NCBI GenBank assembly: GCA_030668165.1
Contig: DAOUUM010000083.1
Span: 1 to 9,128, forward strand
Origin: Candidatus Heimdallarchaeota archaeon
GTDB taxonomy: Archaea; Asgardarchaeota; Heimdallarchaeia; Heimdallarchaeales; Kariarchaeaceae
Length of the DNA stretch: 9,128 nt
Direction: 5' to 3'
Shown: in pieces, positions 1 through 5,527 of the stretch
Layout: each line of letters opens with the position of its first letter
How positions within the stretch are numbered: the stretch's first letter is position 1
Notes under the pieces: model-generated
The model's input: the letters and a program-made list of their open reading frames with translations, nothing else
Database searches by the model: none
What the model was told of the DNA's origin: nothing
Position numbers and translations under genes: made by a program

Positions 1-209
1 AGGAAGAGATAGATCATGCAAGTCAAATTGCACAGGACAAGGAAATCCATCACCTTATCCCGCTGGTGGAGAAGGAAGATTTTGAGCTCAAGAGTGAGCT
101 AGTCAGGTGGAAGGAACTTCTAGCATCAAATGCAGAGCTAAGTGAGCGTATTGAACAGAGCCGCATCAAACAGTATATCATACAGGCTAAATCGATGCTG
201 TCCCAATAG
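1..209 (+). CDS. 3' end of an unrecognised charged, helix-rich protein (5' truncated by window edge)
   Basis: The frame is open from base 3 to a TAG stop at 207-209 and gives the last 68 residues of a protein that begins outside the window. The segment is rich in Glu, Lys, Gln, Leu and Ile, has no Pro after the first third, and ends in a stretch (KELLASNAELSERIEQSRIK and on) with the heptad-like spacing of Leu and Ile expected for an alpha-helical or coiled-coil tail. No catalytic motif is visible and I do not recognise the family. An antisense open frame at 50-253 is a shadow. The gene converges on the exporter operon, with about 100 bases between the two 3' ends. I am fairly sure it is coding because of the protein-like composition and the terminator-like sequence just downstream. 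The function is unknown. Confidence 0.6.
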   Translation, partial: EEIDHASQIAQDKEIHHLIPLVEKEDFELKSELVRWKELLASNAELSERIEQSRIKQYIIQAKSMLSQ

Positions 210-268
210 GTCTGGTTAATTTTTATTAATCCAATTTCTCCATAAATACACATATTTATTGTACTACT

Positions 269-283
269 CTGTATACAGTTTTT
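269..283 (+). terminator. Palindrome followed by T-run, possible terminator
   Basis: A perfect 10-bp palindrome, CTGTATACAG (269-278), is followed at once by five T residues (279-283) and more T-rich sequence, 60 bases after the stop of the upstream plus-strand gene. Archaeal termination depends mainly on U-tracts, so the T-run may matter more than the short stem. The rest of 210-313 is AT-rich spacer between two converging genes, and nothing else stands out in it. Confidence 0.35.
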
Positions 284-313
284 ATTTCACATTAATTATT
301 TTGCTTGTCAATT

Positions 314-1177
314 TTACAGTAAATGCAATCCCTGCCTCTTTGCCTTCTTCTCAACTTTTTTGAGCATTTTTAGTGCCACAAGATAGTAGATAACCGCATT
401 GGCAAGGAGAATTATCCACATAATTGGAATTGGTAATATAGGTACCCAGTCTCCATGAAAGGCGTAGTATCTGATCAAGTCATAACCATAGGTAAATGGT
501 AAAACCATGGCCACATACTGCACGGCAACTGGTAGACTCTGAATGGGGAAGTAAGCTCCCGCGACAAACTGAAATAATGTACCCAAAATTCCTGCAATGG
601 CTGATGTCTGCTTCCAAACAATCGCTGTCAGGCCAACCAGCACACCCATTGATACTACCATCAATCCTATCATTAGTATCACACCAATTATAGTCACAGA
701 ATTCATCAATCCAGAATCACTTAAAACTATCAGTGTGACTAGGACTGGAACAACAAATACTGATCGGATGATAAGATCTGCTAGGCCATATCCCACGTAA
801 TAACCGAACCTTGATGCTGGTGTGGAGTAAACGTATTCAAGCGTACCATTGTACAGATCGTTATTAACTGAGTTTATAGGGCTCCACAGTGCAATGTTGA
901 CAAACATGATCAGGATAATTCCAGACATGAAGAAGATCATCATCTCGTTCTCAGTCATTGTTTCTAACACCGCAAACCTGGCGGCAGAACTGAATATGCT
1001 GAACATGACTATGAGTACAACCATCTCAAGAAAAACACCCACAAATACCGAGGGATATCTCTTCCAGATCAGTAATCTCATCTTGATCGTTCCGGTAATC
1101 ACCTTGGAAATACTAGAATCGCTCATATTATCCATTGGAATATTGTAATTGGTCTCGGATTTAGTAATTGTAACCAT
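314..1177 (-). CDS. ABC-2 type exporter permease, second of a paralogous pair (DrrB-like)
   Basis: This 287-residue membrane protein would form one half of the channel of an ABC exporter. An N-terminal cytoplasmic stretch (about 1-40) is followed by six hydrophobic segments near 44-63, 80-98, 133-152, 161-186, 193-212 and 250-268, the ABC-2 permease pattern. The cytoplasmic loop carries DLYNGTLE (107-114). A later FVAGAYFPIQSLP stretch (204-216) matches the F-x-G-x-x-FP...LP signature of this family. It is clearly paralogous to the neighbouring permease at 1189-2067: the same loop motif, the same membrane layout and the same GLHLL C-terminus. The start is well supported by a full AGGAGG seven bases upstream that overlaps the stop codon of the previous gene, so translation is probably coupled. 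It is the last gene of the exporter operon. The substrate cannot be inferred. Confidence 0.93.
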   Translation of the reverse strand: MVTITKSETNYNIPMDNMSDSSISKVITGTIKMRLLIWKRYPSVFVGVFLEMVVLIVMFSIFSSAARFAVLETMTENEMMIFFMSGIILIMFVNIALWSPINSVNNDLYNGTLEYVYSTPASRFGYYVGYGLADLIIRSVFVVPVLVTLIVLSDSGLMNSVTIIGVILMIGLMVVSMGVLVGLTAIVWKQTSAIAGILGTLFQFVAGAYFPIQSLPVAVQYVAMVLPFTYGYDLIRYYAFHGDWVPILPIPIMWIILLANAVIYYLVALKMLKKVEKKAKRQGLHLL

Positions 1178-1184
1178 TTTAATT

Positions 1185-1190
1185 CCTCCT
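1185..1190 (-). promoter_or_regulatory. Shine-Dalgarno AGGAGG overlapping upstream stop codon
   Basis: A perfect AGGAGG lies seven bases before the ATG at 1177. Its first two bases are the last two bases of the TAG stop (1191-1189) of the preceding permease gene. This fixes the start of the second permease and suggests translational coupling. Confidence 0.85.
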
Positions 1191-2067
1191 AAAGTAGATG
1201 CAGTCCCTTGGCCTTTGCGTGTTTCTCGACCTTACGTAGTAATACCTTGGCAAGTAAAGTGAAACCAATCGCAAATCCAGCAAGTATGCCCCACTGATAC
1301 ATGGGGTCCATAATGGGTGTCCAGCTATCCCCGAAACTGTAAACTCTCATCAGATCAAATGCATAGGTGTATGGGAAGGTATAGGCCAGATATCTGAACA
1401 CTGTGGGTAGCGAGTCAATGGGGAAGACCATACCCCCAACAAATTGAAAGAGCGTACCAACAACGCCCACAAGCGATCCCACCTGCTTCCATAGTATGGC
1501 CATCAATGAGATTAATACTCCCATGGCCACCATGGTAATTATTGTCAGAGCAAGAACCAATCCCATCAGCATAACATCAACACCAGGTGCTCCTGAGAAA
1601 AATATCAGGAATACTAGGAATGGTGCAAGAATTATGGTAAGGATCAGACTCTGTGCAAAGATTGAGCTGGCATAGTAGAGGTATCTCGATGATGGCAAAG
1701 CGTATATATTCTCTAGAGTTCCATTATAAAGATCCCTATTAACAGTATTAACTGCACCATAGAGGAATACCCCATCGTAAAATACAATTACAAAAGCACT
1801 CAAGAAAAATAAAAATTTAGCCTCGGTGGTTGCAAGTGCTGGATTGGTGTATAACAGTGCCACACTGAAGAACCAGAAAATCAGGATAAATAAAAGGGCC
1901 TGTACAATACCAGCAACAAAATTAGCCTTGTATCTTAGTTGAATCAGGATCTCCTTTTTCATATTGGCAAAGATCACTCTTTTTAGTGGAACTCTCATAG
2001 ATAACCTGGCCTTCTCACTGGCAGGCATCTCATACATCTTTAGTTCGCTTTCAATTACATTAACCAT
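1189..2067 (-). CDS. ABC-2 type exporter permease, first of a paralogous pair (DrrB-like)
   Basis: This 292-residue permease is the middle gene of the exporter operon. It has a long N-terminal cytoplasmic part (1-48, with the basic stretch around 29-46), then hydrophobic segments near 50-73, 86-106, 136-157, 165-188, 198-216 and 257-276. The DLYNGTLE loop motif is at 112-119, and FVGGMVFPIDSLP at 209-221 is the typical ABC-2 motif. It shares about the same layout, the loop and the KxxGLHLL tail with the downstream permease, so the two probably arose by tandem duplication and act as a heterodimer with the ATPase encoded at 2076-3047. Eight bases separate it from the ATPase gene. An AGGTGAT Shine-Dalgarno stretch overlaps the ATPase stop codon, which supports the start at 2067. 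Transport direction is inferred from the DrrA-type ATPase. The substrate is unknown. Confidence 0.93.
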   Translation of the reverse strand: MVNVIESELKMYEMPASEKARLSMRVPLKRVIFANMKKEILIQLRYKANFVAGIVQALLFILIFWFFSVALLYTNPALATTEAKFLFFLSAFVIVFYDGVFLYGAVNTVNRDLYNGTLENIYALPSSRYLYYASSIFAQSLILTIILAPFLVFLIFFSGAPGVDVMLMGLVLALTIITMVAMGVLISLMAILWKQVGSLVGVVGTLFQFVGGMVFPIDSLPTVFRYLAYTFPYTYAFDLMRVYSFGDSWTPIMDPMYQWGILAGFAIGFTLLAKVLLRKVEKHAKAKGLHLL

Positions 2068-2070
2068 GAG

Positions 2071-2077
2071 ATCACCT
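2071..2077 (-). promoter_or_regulatory. Shine-Dalgarno AGGTGAT overlapping upstream stop codon
   Basis: On the minus strand the ATPase stop TAG (2078-2076) runs into AGGTGAT, which is complementary to the 3' end of archaeal 16S rRNA (...ATCACCTCCT). It precedes the permease ATG at 2067 by three bases. It supports that start and suggests coupling. Confidence 0.7.
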
Positions 2078-3047
2078 ATTTATCAAAAGATTCCTCAAGC
2101 ATACCTATGTGGTGTATGAAGGCATCTTCGAGTGATACGGATTTGTGTTTGAATCTAACTCGTGAATTGGTCTCTTTTAATATTCCAAGTATTGCCTGGG
2201 TACCATCAAAGGGATCTGATACTCCAAACGAGTCCCAGTCATTACGCTCCACATGTGATACCACGACATCCAGGTTCTTTATGCGATTGATTATATCTAT
2301 GGACATACCATTTCTCTCGATCTCAATGAAATCAGTCACTCCAACGCTTTCTTTCAAGGCATCAGGTGTATCTGTGATTGCAATCTTACCCTTGTGAATA
2401 AGTGATACCCTATCCGACATCTCATCCACCTCGCTTAGTATGTGAGAGGTGAGTAGCAGAGTTTTACCCTCTTTTTTGACCAGGTCAACCAGGAATCTTC
2501 TGATTTTCTTGGCAATTATGGGGTCAAGTCCCTTGGTGGGTTCATCGAGAAATATAATTGGTGGGGAGTGAAGGAGTGACCTCATAAGTACCACAATCTG
2601 CTTCTGTCCTCCAGACAGGTGCATGAACTGCTTGCTCATATTCTCTTCAAATCCGAGATAGGTCACTAATTTGTCTATCTGCTTATCTATCTCCTCCTTG
2701 GCCAGACCTCTCATGGATCCAAAGAAATGCAGGTTCTCTTTGGCTGTCAATCTTGCATATGCGCTCCTCTCGGTGTCCTGTCCCACATAGCCGAGTAAGT
2801 GTCTGATTTCTCTCTCAGATTTGTCGAGATCAAAACCCATGATATTTACAGTACCCTTGTCCTTGGCAAGTAATGTTGCCATTATTTTGATCAAGGTTGT
2901 CTTACCCGCACCATTGGGTCCTAGTAATGAGTGGATCTCCCCCTTATTCAAATCAAAATTCATATCATCAAGGGCTTTTGTAACTTTATCCTTTTTGCCA
3001 TTATAAGATTTGGAAACGTGTTCCGCATACAGAATAGTCTGGTTCAT
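2076..3047 (-). CDS. ABC exporter ATP-binding protein, DrrA/CcmA-like
   Basis: This 323-residue ATPase would power the exporter formed with the two permeases encoded downstream. All nucleotide-binding elements are present: Walker A GPNGAGKT (43-50), the Q-loop Gln at 90, signature LSGGQ (144-148), Walker B IIFLDEP (164-170) with catalytic Glu169, the D-loop GLDP (173-176) and the H-loop His202. A C-terminal domain of about 100 residues ends in SLEDAFIHHIG, as in the DrrA-type drug, lipid or polysaccharide exporters. It is the first gene of the operon. A TATA-like TTTAAATA is centred about 25 bases upstream of the ATG, and no Shine-Dalgarno motif is present, which predicts a leaderless start. 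The core promoter lies within a nested inverted repeat (3052-3088), so a repressor may bind there. ATPase activity is near certain. The transported compound is not known. Confidence 0.95.
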   Translation of the reverse strand: MNQTILYAEHVSKSYNGKKDKVTKALDDMNFDLNKGEIHSLLGPNGAGKTTLIKIMATLLAKDKGTVNIMGFDLDKSEREIRHLLGYVGQDTERSAYARLTAKENLHFFGSMRGLAKEEIDKQIDKLVTYLGFEENMSKQFMHLSGGQKQIVVLMRSLLHSPPIIFLDEPTKGLDPIIAKKIRRFLVDLVKKEGKTLLLTSHILSEVDEMSDRVSLIHKGKIAITDTPDALKESVGVTDFIEIERNGMSIDIINRIKNLDVVVSHVERNDWDSFGVSDPFDGTQAILGILKETNSRVRFKHKSVSLEDAFIHHIGMLEESFDK

Positions 3048-3051
3048 CTAT

Positions 3052-3088
3052 ATTAGAATTGACCCTCTTATTTAAAGAGGATTCTAAT
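3052..3088. repeat. Nested inverted repeat over the exporter promoter, candidate operator
   Basis: The outer arms ATTAGAAT (3052-3059) and ATTCTAAT (3081-3088) are perfect 8-bp inverted repeats. The inner arms CCTCTT (3064-3069) and AAGAGG (3075-3080) are perfect 6-bp inverted repeats around ATTTA. The two dyads are centred at 3070 and 3072, on the TATA element itself, with a 4-base insertion between the arms on one side only. Because the mRNA seems leaderless, most of this is not transcribed, so a protein-binding site fits better than an RNA hairpin. Confidence 0.5.
3069..3076 (-). promoter_or_regulatory. TATA box of the ABC exporter operon
   Basis: TTTAAATA on the minus strand is centred 25.5 bases before the ATG at 3047. 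This is the archaeal TATA-to-start distance that places transcription initiation at or next to the start codon. Other promoters in this window show the same spacing. Confidence 0.65.
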
Positions 3089-3120
3089 CTTTTCACTTTC
3101 AACCATAAACCACATTATTA

Positions 3121-3151
3121 GGGGTAAACACCCCATAGGTAAACTTACACC
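3121..3151. repeat. GGTAAAC direct repeat with GGGG/CCCC dyad in intergenic region
   Basis: GGTAAAC occurs at 3123-3129 and 3138-3144, 15 bases apart start to start, and the similarity continues loosely after each copy. The first copy lies in a GGGG-TAAACA-CCCC dyad (3121-3134). The second forms GTAA-AC-TTAC (3139-3148). The element is 74-104 bases upstream of the exporter start and about 60 bases past the znuC-like stop. It may be an upstream regulatory site or a 3' structure of the metal operon. Confidence 0.3.
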
Positions 3152-3163
3152 ACAGGGTTTATT

Positions 3164-3202
3164 CAATCTTTTATATGTAATATTTGCATAAATCAAAGAT
3201 TG
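3164..3202 (-). terminator. Long-loop inverted repeat after the metal-transport operon
   Basis: Perfect 8-bp arms CAATCTTT (3164-3171) and AAAGATTG (3195-3202) flank a 23-base AT-rich spacer. The repeat starts nine bases beyond the stop of the znuC-like gene in the minus-strand direction. It could form a 3' stem-loop of the znuBC transcript. There is no strong U-run after it, so calling it a terminator is tentative. Confidence 0.3.
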
Positions 3203-3211
3203 TGGATAGAA

Positions 3212-3952
3212 TTAATGAGGACTATTGTAGAAGAACAATCGTAGCAGTGTCTCATCCAGCTTGGCGTCTTCAGGAGCACCAGTCCACTCAACAGTCCTGT
3301 CCATACAAATAATCCGGGTGGCATACTCTTTCAACATGCTCAGATCATGATGAACTGCTATGATTGTGATATTTTTCTCCTGATTCAATTTTCTTAAGAG
3401 ATTCATAAATTGAGCTGAGGCCCTGTAATCAAGTGCAGATGTTGCCTCATCAAGAATTATCACATCTGGTTCCTGTGCCATGGCACGTGCAATGGCCACT
3501 TTCTGGAATTGCCCCCCTGATAACTGACCCTGTGGCTTATCCTTGAGATGATCCACACCCACAAGTTTCATCACTTGATCAACAATCTCATGATCCTTTG
3601 GACCATACCTCCTGAATAACCCTGCATGTGAGGCACGACCCATCATCACCACATCTTTGACCAGTGCTGGAAAATTGCGATCAAACTCTCTCATTTGCTG
3701 TACATAGGCAACCTGGAATTTCTTGTGATCTCTCTTGATAAACTCAATCTCACCATTATCAGGTTTGAGTAAGCCCACCATGGTTTTTAGCAAGGTACTC
3801 TTGCCAGATCCATTGGGTCCACATATTCCGAGGAATTCTCCCTCGAAAACATCAAGACTTATGTTACACAGTGCCTTTACCTCTCCAAAGGCAAGATTCA
3901 CATTCTTTACAGATATTATTGTATCTTTTTCAAGTTTTAATTTTTGTACCAT
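3212..3952 (-). CDS. znuC: Zinc/manganese ABC transporter ATP-binding protein (ZnuC/TroB-like)
   Basis: This 246-residue ATPase energises metal uptake with the permease encoded just upstream. Walker A GPNGSGKS is at 45-52, the Q-loop glutamines are at 85-86, signature LSGGQ at 144-148, Walker B VIILDEA at 164-170 with Glu169, and the H-loop His is at 201. The segment RNFPALVKDVVMMGR (92-106) is typical of metal-type importers of the ZnuC/MntB/TroB group, and the length is normal. The gene is last in the regulator-permease-ATPase operon. Its ATG shares one base with the permease stop (TAATG), and a GGAGGT lies eight bases upstream inside the permease coding sequence, so translation is coupled. 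Family membership is secure from both motifs and neighbours. Zn2+ versus Mn2+ cannot be told, so the symbol is by analogy. Confidence 0.93.
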   Translation of the reverse strand: MVQKLKLEKDTIISVKNVNLAFGEVKALCNISLDVFEGEFLGICGPNGSGKSTLLKTMVGLLKPDNGEIEFIKRDHKKFQVAYVQQMREFDRNFPALVKDVVMMGRASHAGLFRRYGPKDHEIVDQVMKLVGVDHLKDKPQGQLSGGQFQKVAIARAMAQEPDVIILDEATSALDYRASAQFMNLLRKLNQEKNITIIAVHHDLSMLKEYATRIICMDRTVEWTGAPEDAKLDETLLRLFFYNSPH

Positions 3953-4944
3953 TATTCATGACCTCCATCATTTTTGTATTCTTCCTTCAGAACAAGGGTC
4001 TGTCTGAGGTGATCCTCAAATGCCTCGTATTCCTCCTCCTTACCATGATGATGTGGGATTTTTTGGATTTCTGGTTCCACGTCGTAATAATCCTCCTTCC
4101 TAAGTAATTTTTGAATTAACTTATTTCTCTTGGGAGATAATACAAAGGACATACCAAAGAATAGGGTGGCCAGTAGTACAATTGTGGCACCTGAGGCCCA
4201 ATCATACAGGTATGCGAGAAACAATCCACCAATACTTGAGGTGATTCCGAAAAAGGCTGACAGAACAAGTAATTTATTGAATTTGTAGGTTAACTGATAA
4301 GCTGCTGCTGCTGGGATGATTAGCATGGCAAATACAAGTATTGCACCAATTGCATTCAGTGATATATCAATTGTAAGTGCCACCAGTATCAAGAACACGT
4401 AATTCAACAATCTAACCGGTATTTTAGCAGCTATGGCCAGCTCATTGCTATAGGCCATGGTATACAACTCTTTCTTCAATCCAAAGAGTACGAGTAGTAT
4501 GACTGCTGAAAATGCAATCAAAAGATAAAAATTAAGATCAGTTATCAGTAATATTCTTCCGAATAGAATTGACTGCACATTGGAATTATAAGTTTTCATC
4601 AAACCTATGAAAAATATGGCCAGGGCCATGAAGAAGGTAAATGTTATACCTATCACAATCTCATCCTTCATGTAATCCTTCTCATTGACATAGCCAATAC
4701 CAATGGCAGTGACCACACCAAATATTAGTATCATGAATAAAATGTTCTCAAATCCCAGTAGGAGGGCCAGGGCAGCACCTGCAAATGCAGAGTGTGATAT
4801 TGCCTCTCCCAGAAATATTACCCCTCTCATCACTATGAATACCCCAATGAGTGCACAGACCAGACCAATTAATATGGCTGAGATCAGTGCCTTTTGTAGC
4901 CAATCATACTGTAAAGCGTTTATGAATTCATCAACGGTTGCCAT
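3952..4944 (-). CDS. znuB: Zinc/manganese ABC transporter permease (ABC-3 family, ZnuB/TroC-like)
   Basis: This 330-residue permease forms the metal channel. The family hallmark is near the N-terminus, GVIFLGEAISHSAFAGAAL (41-59), followed by many hydrophobic segments up to about residue 269 (for example 20-39, 67-84, 96-114, 138-155, 181-212, 227-246 and 254-269). ABC-3 permeases usually end soon after the last helix. This one has an additional charged cytoplasmic tail of about 60 residues (271-330), rich in Glu and Lys, with HHH at 298-300 and a final GGHE. A GAGGTG Shine-Dalgarno overlaps the TGA of the regulator gene and supports the ATG at 4944. The gene lies between the regulator and the ATPase, and its stop overlaps the next ATG by one base. 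The tail may bind or sense metal, which is inference only. Confidence 0.93.
   Translation of the reverse strand: MATVDEFINALQYDWLQKALISAILIGLVCALIGVFIVMRGVIFLGEAISHSAFAGAALALLLGFENILFMILIFGVVTAIGIGYVNEKDYMKDEIVIGITFTFFMALAIFFIGLMKTYNSNVQSILFGRILLITDLNFYLLIAFSAVILLVLFGLKKELYTMAYSNELAIAAKIPVRLLNYVFLILVALTIDISLNAIGAILVFAMLIIPAAAAYQLTYKFNKLLVLSAFFGITSSIGGLFLAYLYDWASGATIVLLATLFFGMSFVLSPKRNKLIQKLLRKEDYYDVEPEIQKIPHHHGKEEEYEAFEDHLRQTLVLKEEYKNDGGHE
3961..3966 (-). promoter_or_regulatory. Shine-Dalgarno GGAGGT within the permease 3' end
   Basis: GGAGGT sits eight bases before the ATG of the znuC-like gene, inside the last codons of the permease gene. It supports the start at 3952 and coupled translation through the TAATG overlap. 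Confidence 0.75.
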
Positions 4945-4949
4945 AATTA

Positions 4950-4955
4950 CACCTC
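4950..4955 (-). promoter_or_regulatory. Shine-Dalgarno GAGGTG overlapping the regulator stop codon
   Basis: GAGGTG begins within the TGA stop (4956-4954) of the regulator gene and lies five bases before the permease ATG at 4944. It ties the regulator and the transporter genes into one transcript. Confidence 0.75.
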
Positions 4956-5430
4956 AATGATATTTATCCATTATATCACTGTCAACATATATCTTACATG
5001 GTTTTAGTTGACAATTTTTGATCTGTCCCTGCATCTTATCGATGATATCGCAGGAGATCATACTGGCCACTCGTAATGCCTCTTCATGGGCATCCTTGGC
5101 ATCAATTTTGAGAGCAGATATGAAGAAATGATCGAGTATCACATGATGCTGCATTAGATGCTCTGCAACAATCTTACCCTCATTCTGCAGTTCGACAAAT
5201 TGATGGGCCTCCCATTTCAGAATTGATTTCTTGGTTAATCGTTTAATCAGGGAGTTGAGGGTGGAGTGTGGAAATTTAAGATATTTGTTTATATCTCCCA
5301 CACCGATGGGTCTTCCCCATTCCAGTAGAAAAATCAATACAGCCGCTTCCTTATCAGTTATGTCAAATAGACTGTGCCTACTCTGGGTCTTGATACTGAA
5401 ATGATTGTATTCCTGTAATTCAGATATAAT
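4954..5430 (-). CDS. DtxR/MntR-like metal-responsive transcriptional regulator, start uncertain
   Basis: This is a winged-helix regulator, first gene of the metal-uptake operon. The recognisable domain runs from DITDKEAAVLIFLLEW (helix 1) through GVGDINKYL, the recognition-helix region PHSTLNSLIKRL and a wing ending FVELQNEGKIVAEHL. This is the DtxR layout, and it is followed by a dimerisation segment with ALKIDAKDAHEEA. The frame is open from 5433, but no ATG, GTG or TTG occurs before a TTG at 5337-5335, which would cut off most of helix 1. I therefore draw the gene from the first codon after the upstream stop that could serve as a rare start (ATT, 5430), and residue numbers below count from there. 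His96, Asp100 and His115 match the ancillary metal site of DtxR (H79, E83, H98). The primary-site residues C102, E105 and H106 are replaced by Leu119, Ala122 and Ser123. Cys127, Cys140 and Cys145 are possible substitutes. Family confidence is good; start confidence is low. Confidence 0.8.
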   Translation of the reverse strand: MISELQEYNHFSIKTQSRHSLFDITDKEAAVLIFLLEWGRPIGVGDINKYLKFPHSTLNSLIKRLTKKSILKWEAHQFVELQNEGKIVAEHLMQHHVILDHFFISALKIDAKDAHEEALRVASMISCDIIDKMQGQIKNCQLKPCKIYVDSDIMDKYH

Positions 5431-5464
5431 GTATCACCAATCATAATATCTCATGATAGTTAAT

Positions 5465-5472
5465 AAATATTC
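5465..5472 (-). promoter_or_regulatory. Probable TATA box of the regulator-znuBC operon
   Basis: AATATTTA on the minus strand is centred about 24.5 bases before an ATG at 5444, the spacing seen at the leaderless genes here. That ATG is out of frame with the regulator, so the promoter call bears on the start problem described for that gene. GATA and TATC half-sites (near 5474-5478 and 5454-5458) flank it weakly. Confidence 0.45.
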
Positions 5473-5499
5473 TTATCAATGTGAAATAATCACTACACT

Positions 5500-5507
5500 T
5501 ATATAAA
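5500..5507 (+). promoter_or_regulatory. TATA box of the znuA-like gene
   Basis: TATATAAA, written as T5500-A5507, is centred 24.5 bases before the ATG at 5528. There is no Shine-Dalgarno motif between it and the start, so a leaderless mRNA is expected. The box abuts the 18-bp palindrome. Confidence 0.7.
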
Positions 5508-5525
5508 ATTACGATGCATCGTAAT
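5508..5525. promoter_or_regulatory. Perfect 18-bp palindrome, likely metal-regulator operator
   Basis: ATTACGATGCATCGTAAT is a perfect inverted repeat with no spacer. It fills the gap between the TATA box and the start codon of the receptor gene. A bound dimer would cover the expected transcription start. The diverging neighbour encodes a DtxR/MntR-like regulator, and operators of that family are palindromes of about this size. I saw no second copy in the window. That the site is functional is inference from its position and symmetry. Confidence 0.7.
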
Positions 5526-5527
5526 AT

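Noticed and set aside
50..253. Minus-strand 67-codon frame
   Set aside because: It is antisense to the coding end of the first gene and into AT-rich spacer. It has no ribosome site, and the opposite frame has better protein character.
849..1148. Plus-strand 99-codon frame and similar frames over the permease genes
   Set aside because: They are antisense to well-supported membrane protein genes. Such frames arise because codons for hydrophobic residues rarely give stops on the other strand.
3121..3134. GGGG-TAAACA-CCCC as an intrinsic terminator
   Set aside because: The stem is only four pairs and no T-run follows on either strand, so it is listed only as part of a repeat cluster.
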